From positions 1 through 28,625 of the forward strand of contig URER01000032.1 of assembly GCA_900547005.1 (NCBI GenBank): a stretch of DNA of 28,625 bases. The letters are read 5' to 3'. The position numbers were made by a program, and so were the translations under genes. This document shows positions 21,631-28,625 of the stretch, piece after piece. Source of the DNA: an uncultured Prevotella sp. (lineage in GTDB: Bacteria; Bacteroidota; Bacteroidia; Bacteroidales; Bacteroidaceae). Numbering within the stretch: the stretch's first letter is position 1; each line of letters begins with the position of its first letter. The notes under the pieces are model-generated. The model did not search any database, was not told where the DNA came from, and saw only the letters and a list, made by a program, of their open reading frames with translations.

Positions 21631-22823
21631 AGCTTTGCCCTCCTGACATTAACCGCACACCGCACCAACAAAGACAATGCAACGAAATACATTCCTTCGG
21701 CATATTGCTGCGCAAATCCGCAGACAAAGAAAGCCAACACACAGAGGGCGAGCAACTTCCAGTACCAATGCGCACCGCTCCTATATTCCTTTCGGATTAC
21801 GGGATATAACAAAAAGAGCGACAAAGGATTGAACACAAATATCTGAAAATTGACATTTACCGTGGGATGCTGCGAAAACACCATCGCCAAGAGTATTAAT
21901 CCGGCCGTTCCGGTGGCAAGCAACAGGGGCAAATCGAACCACCAGAATGTTTTTTTCTTGCGAAGCTCGACGACTGAAATAAGTAATGTGATTATAAAAA
22001 GTGAACCGAAAAGATATGCCGGCCGGCAAAAATCAGTCTGCTCATCAGCCGTGATTGTTTGCGGGCGACTTATCAATATAAATTTATTCGCAACAAGTTT
22101 GCGCTTCGAGCCAGACTTATCTACTATCCAAGCATTATCAAAATCTTTCCTCAAACTATCAGGCAGGAACTGCTGCTGACGCCTGTCCGTATCAAAATCA
22201 GCCTTAACGCCCAACAGAATATCATTCCCCCAACGGCTCCACGGATAAGGTTCATTCCACTGACGAGTCATACTTCGATACGAAACGTTAACATATTCAG
22301 TATCAGAGTATTCCACCTTACCGTCTATACTATTAATTAATATATCGCGAGCGCGTGTAGTACAGTTGTCATAGAAGAAGTTGTAGCGGTATGAAACATT
22401 CTGAGGAAGAGCGTTATCATACAACGCCCGCAAGAAAGATTCTTTTTCTTTATTGGTCAGATTCAAGTCTTGTTGCACAACAGTCCGTCCTTCGTATGAA
22501 TATTCCGCAATGAAATTATCCATCGAAGTAATCCCCATTGAATAATCAGTAAGACCAAAGACAAAACGGAATATAAAATATTTCTGCCGGAAGGAGAACA
22601 TACCATAGTTCACTGCCATATCCCGCCCGCTACGCCGGTCTTCTATCCTGATGGCGGTATGCCCATAAAGGCTCCATACCTCGCTGCCCGGCCCACAAGT
22701 AAGCAAACTTACAGTAACCGAGTCCATGCCAGGCTCAACGCTTTCGGTAGCTGAACTTTTCAGAGAAAACATCAGCAACAGGCTCACAAAAACTATATTA
22801 AAAGAACCTTTTATCTGTTTCAC
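21627..22823 (-). CDS. DUF4105 (Lnb N-terminal periplasmic domain) membrane protein
   Basis: The protein of about 398 residues starts with a signal peptide, carries a DUF4105 domain (VSLLTCGPGSEVWSLYGHTAIRI, NYGMFSF, YNFFYDNCTTRARD with conserved His, Asn and Cys) and ends in four or five hydrophobic segments that form a membrane domain (from PAYLFGSLFIITLL onwards). The domain architecture resembles a papain-like NlpC/P60-type fold, but no substrate is known. The start is uncertain: I chose GTG at 22823, giving VKQIKGSFNIVFVSLLLMF, a normal signal peptide. A GTG at 22850 adds nine unlikely residues and would place a TATTTTTG promoter box (22828-22835) inside the gene. The next gene overlaps its stop by four bases. 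It is divergent from the porin cluster. Confidence 0.85.
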   Translation of the reverse strand: MKQIKGSFNIVFVSLLLMFSLKSSATESVEPGMDSVTVSLLTCGPGSEVWSLYGHTAIRIEDRRSGRDMAVNYGMFSFRQKYFIFRFVFGLTDYSMGITSMDNFIAEYSYEGRTVVQQDLNLTNKEKESFLRALYDNALPQNVSYRYNFFYDNCTTRARDILINSIDGKVEYSDTEYVNVSYRSMTRQWNEPYPWSRWGNDILLGVKADFDTDRRQQQFLPDSLRKDFDNAWIVDKSGSKRKLVANKFILISRPQTITADEQTDFCRPAYLFGSLFIITLLISVVELRKKKTFWWFDLPLLLATGTAGLILLAMVFSQHPTVNVNFQIFVFNPLSLFLLYPVIRKEYRSGAHWYWKLLALCVLAFFVCGFAQQYAEGMYFVALSLLVRCAVNVRRAKL

Positions 22824-22827
22824 GATG

Positions 22828-22835
22828 CAAAAATA
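22828..22835 (-). promoter_or_regulatory. -7-like box for DUF4105 gene
   Basis: Minus-strand TATTTTTG ends only a few bases before the GTG chosen as start, which would make the mRNA almost leaderless. It may be chance in AT-rich DNA. Confidence 0.3.
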
Positions 22836-22879
22836 ACTTATATTTCCCACTTAAATGCCTTTATTTCGATTTTTTTCAA

Positions 22880-22887
22880 TAATTTTG
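22880..22887 (+). promoter_or_regulatory. -7 promoter box for porin-lptC-corC cluster
   Basis: TAATTTTG lies 99 bases before the porin ATG. No clean -33 element is seen upstream. Confidence 0.5.
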
Positions 22888-22986
22888 CATCGTATTAAAA
22901 CGTAACGGTTTTCGGCATTTTGCTTTCTCAAAGAGGGCTAAACAAAAACGATGCGGATTCCGGCATTAAAATAAACAGAAAAGAAA

Positions 22987-24282
22987 ATGAGAAAAATAAT
23001 AGCTGCCGCTTTGTTTGCGGCGATAGCTACGACATCGTTTGCGCAAAGTGGCACAAACTCTCCTTACAGCCAATATGGTCTTGGAATGCTCTCGGATCAG
23101 TCGAATAGTTTCAACAGAGGAATGAACGGACTCGCATACGGATTGCGTGAGCACAATCAGGTGAACACCATGAACCCGGCTTCATATTCGGCGATAGACT
23201 CATTATCATTCATTTTTGATGCTGGCGTAGGCTTGCAGCTCACAAATTACGAAGAGGGCAACAAAAAAGTTAATGCAAAAACAGCCAACTTCGAGTATGT
23301 TACAGCTATATTCCGGGCCGCGAAACACGTTGGTGTCAGCTTCGGACTTATTCCTTATACAAATATCGGATATACATATTATAATAAGGACAACGTGAAC
23401 GGCAGTTCTTCGCCAAACTCATCAAACACCACTTACAGCAATGAATATCACGGAGAAGGCGGCATCCATCAGGCCTATCTCGGTGCGGCATGGGAGCCTC
23501 TGAAAGGACTGTCCATAGGTGCCAACGTTTCGTATGTATGGGGAGACTACAACCGCTACGTGATAAACAGTTACAGCGATGCATACGTGAATACGCTCGC
23601 AAAATACTATACAGCCGAAATCAACAGCTATAAGATTGATTTAGGCCTGCAATATCAAGCCAACATCACAAAGAAAGACCAGCTCACATTGGGTGCGACA
23701 TACAGTATCGGACACAAATTGGGAGCTGATCCGGAATGTAAGATTATATCGAACAACTCACAAACGGGTATTGCCGACACGACCTCATACTCTATCAAAG
23801 ATGGTTTGAGCCTGCCACACACGTTCGGAATCGGTGCGGCTTGGAAACATAACAACCAAATAACATTGGGTGTTGATTACCAATTGCAGAAATGGGGCGA
23901 TTTGGAATATCCGCAATATGACGACAACGCATATTATCTGACAAAGGGATTGTTCAAAGACCGCCACAAGGTTACGTTCGGAGGCGAGTATTGCCACGGC
24001 GAATTGTCGCGCAGTTTCTTTGGCCGGGTGCATTATAAGGCCGGTGTTTCGTATGCTTCGCCATACCAGAAGATAAACGGCAAGGACGGTCCTAAAGAGC
24101 TTTCCATAAGCGCAGGTTTCGGAATACCGATCATGAACGGCTACAACAACCGCTCTATGCTGCACATTAGTGGCCAGTGGTCGAACTTGGACGCAAGCGG
24201 CCTTATCAAAGAAAACACATTCCGCATCAACATCGGCTTCACTTTCAACGAGAAGTGGTTTGCCAAATTCAAGGTTGACTAA
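22987..24282 (+). CDS. Outer-membrane beta-barrel protein, FadL/OmpP1-like
   Basis: This 431-residue protein has a signal peptide (1-19, cleavage near SFAQ) followed by many alternating amphipathic strands and an ending KWFAKFKVD, as in outer-membrane barrels. The N-terminal SPYSQYGLGM and NRGMNGLAYG, and the NTMNPASYSAIDSL segment, resemble Bacteroidetes proteins related to the FadL/OmpP1 long-chain-lipid channels. The ligand is unknown. It leads a same-strand cluster with LptC, a CorC-like protein and a PpiD-like chaperone, a neighbourhood commonly kept in Bacteroidales and concerned with outer-membrane building. The ATG at 22987 is preceded by an A-rich leader without a strong Shine-Dalgarno site, normal here. 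Confidence 0.85.
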   Translation: MRKIIAAALFAAIATTSFAQSGTNSPYSQYGLGMLSDQSNSFNRGMNGLAYGLREHNQVNTMNPASYSAIDSLSFIFDAGVGLQLTNYEEGNKKVNAKTANFEYVTAIFRAAKHVGVSFGLIPYTNIGYTYYNKDNVNGSSSPNSSNTTYSNEYHGEGGIHQAYLGAAWEPLKGLSIGANVSYVWGDYNRYVINSYSDAYVNTLAKYYTAEINSYKIDLGLQYQANITKKDQLTLGATYSIGHKLGADPECKIISNNSQTGIADTTSYSIKDGLSLPHTFGIGAAWKHNNQITLGVDYQLQKWGDLEYPQYDDNAYYLTKGLFKDRHKVTFGGEYCHGELSRSFFGRVHYKAGVSYASPYQKINGKDGPKELSISAGFGIPIMNGYNNRSMLHISGQWSNLDASGLIKENTFRINIGFTFNEKWFAKFKVD

Positions 24283-24311
24283 TTAAGACTGCATCCGCAG
24301 ATAGTCGTGAG

Positions 24312-24953
24312 ATGAACAGAAAGAGTGTCTTTATTTTTTTATTCAGCATAATAGCACTGCTCGCGTGTACCGAGGAACATGAGCATACGGCGCCTGCCAT
24401 ACGCGACAAGGACTCGGTACCGTCGATGGTTTCGTATGGAGTGAATACCCTCATTTCCGATTCCGGCGTGATAAAATACCGCATCGTAACGGAGAGATGG
24501 GAGATGAACGACAAGCGCAATCCGTCGAGATGGATATTTGACAAGGGCGTTTTCCTCACCCAATTCGACCAAACTTTGCACATTCAGTCATATATCCAAT
24601 GCGACACAGCATATTATTTTGACAAGAACCGTATTTGGGAATTGCGTGGAAGGGTGCGCATCTTGACAAAGCAAGGGCTACGCTTTTCGAGCGAAGAGCT
24701 GTATTGGGATGAACAAAAACACGAAATATGGTCGCATAAATTCTCGCACCTGAAAACCCCGGAAAGGGAATTGCAAGGCAATTACTTCAAAAGCAACGAG
24801 AACATGACGAAGTATATCGTAACAAATACGAAGGGTTCTTTTGAAAAAGCCGACATAGGGTTGGACAAGCCAAACCCGCGCGATTCGATGGTCAATGCAC
24901 GAAAGGCTGACTCGACGAAGGTCAACAAGCCGGCTGAAAAAGAAAAGAAATAA
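24312..24953 (+). CDS. lptC: LptC-like LPS export lipoprotein
   Basis: This 213-residue protein has a lipoprotein signal peptide with lipobox LLAC (Cys19), then a beta-rich OstA/LptC-type segment: VIKYRIVTERWEMND, FDKGVFLTQFDQTL, GRVRILTKQGLRFSSEELYWDEQ and LQGNYFKSNENMTKYIV. LptC is the periplasmic link that accepts lipopolysaccharide from LptB2FG and passes it to LptA. Here the anchor is lipid rather than the transmembrane helix of E. coli LptC, as usual in Bacteroidetes. The C-terminus is a Lys/Glu-rich tail. It follows the porin gene by 29 bases and precedes the CorC-like gene by 14 bases, so the three are probably one operon. Confidence 0.85.
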   Translation: MNRKSVFIFLFSIIALLACTEEHEHTAPAIRDKDSVPSMVSYGVNTLISDSGVIKYRIVTERWEMNDKRNPSRWIFDKGVFLTQFDQTLHIQSYIQCDTAYYFDKNRIWELRGRVRILTKQGLRFSSEELYWDEQKHEIWSHKFSHLKTPERELQGNYFKSNENMTKYIVTNTKGSFEKADIGLDKPNPRDSMVNARKADSTKVNKPAEKEKK

Positions 24954-24967
24954 CAAATAAGCATCAG

Positions 24968-26227
24968 ATGAATTTACCGATAATAATAGGAATTGTCATA
25001 TCAATGCTGTTATCCGCGTTCTTTTCGGGAATGGAGATAGCATTTGTTTCAAGCAACCGTATGCTTGTGGAGATGGACAAAGAAAAGGACGGAATCCCCC
25101 AGCGATGTCTGTCTCTATTCTACCGAAACCCTAACAGTTTTGTCTCGACTATGCTTGTGGGCAATAATATCGTACTCGTCATTTACGGAATCCTTTTCGC
25201 CCGCATATTCGAGACGACGCTGTTCGCAAACTATCCTGAAAGCACGCGGGTGCTGCTCGACACCATTCTCTCCACTCTCATCGTGCTGTTTATAGGAGAG
25301 TTTTTTCCAAAAACTTTATTCAAGAGCAACCCGAACAAATTATTGACAATATTTGCGCCGTTAGCATACATCTTTTATATCATATTATGGCCCATCAGCC
25401 GTTTCTCCACGCTCTTGTCGAAGGGAATATTACGGGTGATAGGAATCAAGATGGACAAGAGTAAGGATGACGGTTTCTTCACGAAAGTAGACTTGGACAA
25501 CCTTGTGCAATCATCAATAGAGAATGCCCGTAGCGATGACGAGATTAAGGAAGAGGTAAAGATTTTCCAGAATGCTCTTGACTTTTCAGACAGGAAAGTG
25601 CGCGATTGCATGATTCCAAGAACGGAAATCAACGCAGTTGAACAGTCTTGTTCGGTTGAGGAACTACAACAGATGTTCATCGAAAGCGGCAACAGCAAAA
25701 TCCTTGTCTATGACAGTGATATTGACCATATAATCGGTTATATCCACTCGTCTGAGATGTTCAACAATCCAAAAGACTGGCGGGACAAAATCCTCGAGAT
25801 GCCCTTCGTGCCGGAAACAATGGCTGCACACAAACTGATGCAAATCTTCCTGCAACAGAAGAAGTCTATTGGTGTAGTCATAGATGAATTTGGCGGGACC
25901 AGCGGAATCGTCTGTCTCGAAGACATTGTTGAGGAGATATTCGGAGAAATAGAGGACGAACACGATTCAACGAAATACGTTGCGGAGAAGCATGGAGACA
26001 ACGAATATGTACTTTCCGCACGTCTTGAAATCGACAAAGTTAATGAAATGTTCAACCTTGACCTACCGGAGAATGATGATTATATGACAGTCGGCGGAAT
26101 GATTCTGCACTACTATCAGAGCATTCCGAAACTCACCGAAATCGTCAAAATAGGCAAATTCTCATTCAAGATAATAAAAAATACAATGACAAAAATTGAG
26201 TTGGTCAGACTCAAAATAGAGGATTGA
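24968..26227 (+). CDS. CorC/HlyC-like CNNM-CBS membrane protein
   Basis: This 419-residue inner-membrane protein has a DUF21/CNNM domain with four hydrophobic segments (about 3-22, 58-80, 95-117 and 124-145), a CBS pair (about 210-335; MIPRTEINAV from 215, VIDEFGGTSGIV from 304) and a C-terminal CorC/HlyC transporter-associated domain (about 350-415). Relatives, annotated as hemolysins, are linked to magnesium or cobalt efflux; the CBS pair binds adenosine nucleotides. The haemolytic label is historical. It lies 14 bases after lptC on the same strand and belongs to the same operon. Transport activity is inferred from the family. Confidence 0.93.
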   Translation: MNLPIIIGIVISMLLSAFFSGMEIAFVSSNRMLVEMDKEKDGIPQRCLSLFYRNPNSFVSTMLVGNNIVLVIYGILFARIFETTLFANYPESTRVLLDTILSTLIVLFIGEFFPKTLFKSNPNKLLTIFAPLAYIFYIILWPISRFSTLLSKGILRVIGIKMDKSKDDGFFTKVDLDNLVQSSIENARSDDEIKEEVKIFQNALDFSDRKVRDCMIPRTEINAVEQSCSVEELQQMFIESGNSKILVYDSDIDHIIGYIHSSEMFNNPKDWRDKILEMPFVPETMAAHKLMQIFLQQKKSIGVVIDEFGGTSGIVCLEDIVEEIFGEIEDEHDSTKYVAEKHGDNEYVLSARLEIDKVNEMFNLDLPENDDYMTVGGMILHYYQSIPKLTEIVKIGKFSFKIIKNTMTKIELVRLKIED

Positions 26228-26272
26228 GGCATATTTCTTATAGAAAAATTACGCTATTTCCTATTTTCTTTG

Positions 26273-26280
26273 TATTTTTG
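26273..26280 (+). promoter_or_regulatory. -7 promoter box upstream of PpiD-like gene
   Basis: TATTTTTG matches TAnnTTTG. It is followed by a small perfect inverted repeat (GCATTT/AAATGC, 26284-26298). The gap 26228-26392 suggests that the PpiD gene has its own promoter. Confidence 0.45.
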
Positions 26281-26330
26281 TACGCATTTTAGAAATGCAT
26301 TATCTTAAACTAAGGAGATAACTGTATAGT

Positions 26331-26360
26331 ATGCGCCGCGAACAGGCACACTACTACTAA
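26331..26360 (+). other. Possible nine-codon leader ORF before PpiD-like gene
   Basis: ATG to TAA encodes MRREQAHYY. It is preceded 13 bases upstream by AAGGAG (26312-26317), a strong ribosome-binding sequence rare in this genome. It may be translated or a coincidence; spacing is longer than ideal. Confidence 0.25.
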
Positions 26361-26392
26361 TAAGAAAATAAATTAAAAAACAATAAATTAAA

Positions 26393-28534
26393 ATGGCAGT
26401 ATTAGGAAAAATTAGAAGCAGAGGTATAGCCCTGGTCATCATTATAGGCCTCGGTCTCTTTGCATTTATCGCCGAAGAAGCCTTCCGTTCATGCAACAGC
26501 TTGAAGGGACAGGCAAGCCAAAGAATCGGTGAGGTTTTAGGAGAGAAAGTCAATGTGCAGGACTTCCAGAAACTTGTAGACGAGTATCAGGAAGCAGTGA
26601 AGTTCACTATGCAGCGCGACAATCTCACAGAAGAAGAACTTACACAGTTAAGAGATCAGGTTTGGCAGCAGTATGTTACCAACAGTGTTGTTAGCGAAGA
26701 TGCCGCTAAGCTCGGAATCACCGTTACCGATGCTGAGATTCAGAACGTTCTGAATCAGGGAACAAATCAGGTTCTGCTTCAAACTCCATTCGTAAACCAG
26801 CAGACAGGCCGTTTCGATGTAAACTCTTTGAAGCAATTCATCGACCAATATAACAAGGCTAAGACACAGGCTCCGCAGCAGGCAGAACAGATGAAGGCCG
26901 TTTACAACTATTGGTTGTTCGTAGAAAAGAACCTCCGCACACAGCTCTTGGCACAGAAGTATCAAGGTTTGCTTGCAAACTGCGTACTATCCAACAAGGT
27001 TGAGGCAAAGATGTCATTCAAGGAGGACAACGAAGAGAGCCAGATACAGCTTGCTTCTGTCGCTTACAGCACTATCAAAGATGCTGATGTAAAGGTTGAG
27101 GACGCAGACTTGAAGGCTAAGTTCGAGGAGTTGAAACCGGCGTTCAAACAGCCTGTCGAGACACGCGACATAAAGTATGTTGACTTCCAAATCAAGGCAA
27201 GCAATGCAGACCGCAATGCTTTGCAGAAGGAAATGAACGGCTATCAGAAACAACTCGCTGAAGCAGCAGACCCTGCGCAGGTTATAAGCAAGAGCGCATC
27301 ACAGCTTCAGTACCTCGGTATTCCAATGTCAAAGTCTGCTTATCCTATGGATATCGCATCAAAACTCGATTCTATGGCAATAGGCACAAGCGGTGTGATA
27401 GAGAACAAAGCCGACAATACTCTTAACATCATTCGTCTCGTGGCTAAGACATCACTCCCTGACTCTATACAGTATCGCCAGATTCAGGTTGTAGCAGCTA
27501 CGCCAAACGAAGCTCGCACAAAGGCCGACAGCATATACAATGCTCTTCAGAACGGTGCCGACTTCGAAGTTTTGGCAAAGAAATATGGACAGACTGGCGA
27601 GAAAGTATGGTTCACAGGCAGAATGTACGAAGGAGCAACAAGTATGAATGCCGACAACCGTCAGTATATCGAATCTCTATTGAATGGCGAGGTTAATGCG
27701 ACAAAGAATGTAGCACTCACTCAGGGCAACGTAATTCTCCAAGTTACAGACCGCCGTGCAATGACAGATAAGTTCACAGCAGCAGTCATCAAGAAAGTGA
27801 TTGACTTCAGCAAAGAAACTCACAATGCAGCATATAACAGATTCAGCGAGTTCGTAACCAAGTGCTCTTCTATCGAAGATATGGAGAAAATTGCAGCTAA
27901 GTATGGTTACAAAGTTGAGCAGCAGCAGAACATTGCAACTACACAGCATAATGTTGCAGGCGTAAGCGCAACTCGTGAGGCTTTGAAATGGGTCTTCTCA
28001 GCTAAGGAAGGCGAGATTAGTCCTCTCTATGAATGCGGAAACAACGACCACATGATGATTGTAGCCCTCACAAAGACACATCCGCAGGGTTATCGCGACT
28101 ACAAGGATCCACAGGTAGAAGAGTTCTTGAAGCGCGAGGTTATCAAGGATAAGAAGGCTGAAAAGATTATCTCTAAACTTAAAGGTGTAAACAGCGTGAA
28201 CGCAGCAAAGGCTAAGGGTGCAAAGGTTTCTACAATCAACCAGATTACATTCTCTGCTCCGGCATTCGTACAGGAGACCGGTGCTGCCGAGCCAGCTTTA
28301 TCCGGCGCAGTAGCAGCCACAGCCGCAGGTAAGTTCTCAAAGAATCCTGTTAAGGGCAATGCTGGTGTTTATCTTTTCCAGGTAGTAAAGAAGGTACAGC
28401 GTTCTGGAGCTAAATACGATGCTAATGCACAGATGCAGCGTTGCCGCCAGATGGGTATGCAATATGTAGGCAATTTCATGCAAGACCTTATCAATAAGGC
28501 CGGCATCGTAGACAACCGCTACTTGTTCTTCTAA
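26393..28534 (+). CDS. PpiD/SurA-like periplasmic folding factor (peptidyl-prolyl isomerase family)
   Basis: This 713-residue protein has a short cytoplasmic N-terminus, one membrane anchor (about 10-28) and a large periplasmic part. A SurA-N/PpiD-type chaperone segment (about 37-210, with IGEVLGEKVNVQDFQKLVDEY) is followed by coiled, Ala/Lys/Gln-rich sequence and a parvulin-like segment at about 357-453 (YRQIQVVA, ADSIYNALQNGADFEVLAKKYGQ, VILQVTDR). The conserved parvulin histidines at the first strand and near the last strand are not apparent, so the isomerase may be inactive and the protein mainly a chaperone for secreted and outer-membrane proteins. The ATG at 26393 gives MAVLGKIRSRG, typical of the family in Bacteroidales. 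It lies downstream of the corC gene and ends with a strong terminator at 28568. Confidence 0.9.
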   Translation: MAVLGKIRSRGIALVIIIGLGLFAFIAEEAFRSCNSLKGQASQRIGEVLGEKVNVQDFQKLVDEYQEAVKFTMQRDNLTEEELTQLRDQVWQQYVTNSVVSEDAAKLGITVTDAEIQNVLNQGTNQVLLQTPFVNQQTGRFDVNSLKQFIDQYNKAKTQAPQQAEQMKAVYNYWLFVEKNLRTQLLAQKYQGLLANCVLSNKVEAKMSFKEDNEESQIQLASVAYSTIKDADVKVEDADLKAKFEELKPAFKQPVETRDIKYVDFQIKASNADRNALQKEMNGYQKQLAEAADPAQVISKSASQLQYLGIPMSKSAYPMDIASKLDSMAIGTSGVIENKADNTLNIIRLVAKTSLPDSIQYRQIQVVAATPNEARTKADSIYNALQNGADFEVLAKKYGQTGEKVWFTGRMYEGATSMNADNRQYIESLLNGEVNATKNVALTQGNVILQVTDRRAMTDKFTAAVIKKVIDFSKETHNAAYNRFSEFVTKCSSIEDMEKIAAKYGYKVEQQQNIATTQHNVAGVSATREALKWVFSAKEGEISPLYECGNNDHMMIVALTKTHPQGYRDYKDPQVEEFLKREVIKDKKAEKIISKLKGVNSVNAAKAKGAKVSTINQITFSAPAFVQETGAAEPALSGAVAATAAGKFSKNPVKGNAGVYLFQVVKKVQRSGAKYDANAQMQRCRQMGMQYVGNFMQDLINKAGIVDNRYLFF

Positions 28535-28567
28535 GAAATCACTCTTTACAGTGTTTAACAATATAAA

Positions 28568-28604
28568 GGGGCTGTGTCAAAATAGGCGCAGCCTCTTTTT
28601 TTTT
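28568..28604 (+). terminator. Rho-independent terminator of PpiD-like gene
   Basis: GGGGCTGTGTC (28568-28578) pairs with GGCGCAGCCTC (28585-28595), allowing G-U pairs, and nine T follow. The stem resembles that of the amylase terminator at 8323. Nothing else is visible to 28625. Confidence 0.88.
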
Positions 28605-28625
28605 ATATGGTGTAAAACATAAAGC

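Overview
The window looks like chromosomal DNA of a Bacteroidales bacterium, most likely Prevotella or a close relative. The basis is gene content (DUF3256, DUF4105, a FadL-type porin followed by LptC, CorC and a PpiD-like chaperone, a long SecA with a Bacteroidetes-type insertion, a MutS2, a secreted amylase with a type-IX-like C-terminal tail), AT-rich leaders with few Shine-Dalgarno sites, and many TAnnTTTG boxes, the -7 element of the Bacteroidetes housekeeping sigma factor. The species assignment is inference.

Layout. (1) 1-2078: 3' end of an RHS polymorphic toxin gene whose AT-rich tail encodes an HELIH metallopeptidase-like domain, a tightly linked lipoprotein gene that is the candidate immunity gene, and a decayed second RHS core tip. 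(2) 2077-4612, minus strand: TonB-dependent receptor and a small Cys-rich membrane protein. (3) 4613-8370: promoter region with LacI-type operator-like sites and a large secreted GH13 alpha-amylase with two starch-binding-like modules. (4) 8371-9450: gene-poor stretch with 22-bp tandem repeats, TGACAGAT repeats, tRNA-Pro(TGG) and the ppdK promoter region containing a perfect 16-bp palindrome. (5) 9454-13118: ppdK, a DUF3256 gene and a possible short ncRNA. (6) 13161-20479, minus strand: mutS2, tRNA-Ser(TGA), an ABC ATPase with an odd insertion, and secA. (7) 20480-21264: about 785 bp without a gene, rich in short repeats and hairpins. (8) 21265-22823, minus strand: DUF4105 membrane protein translationally coupled to a small unknown secreted protein. 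(9) 22987-28604, plus strand: outer-membrane porin, LptC, CorC-like protein and PpiD/SurA-like chaperone, an envelope-biogenesis cluster.

How they work together: most of the window is housekeeping (PPDK at the PEP/pyruvate node, Sec secretion, DNA maintenance, LPS export and outer-membrane folding). The accessory interest is at the left: an interbacterial toxin/immunity cassette with traces of recombination, next to metal- or chelate-uptake genes, followed by a starch-degrading enzyme. I found no CRISPR array, no complete insertion sequence and no phage. The most testable less-ordinary signals are the RHS toxin-immunity pair with its displaced core remnant, a G7 tract that could switch off the amylase sorting tail, two operator-like palindrome systems, a candidate sRNA and the structured region upstream of secA.
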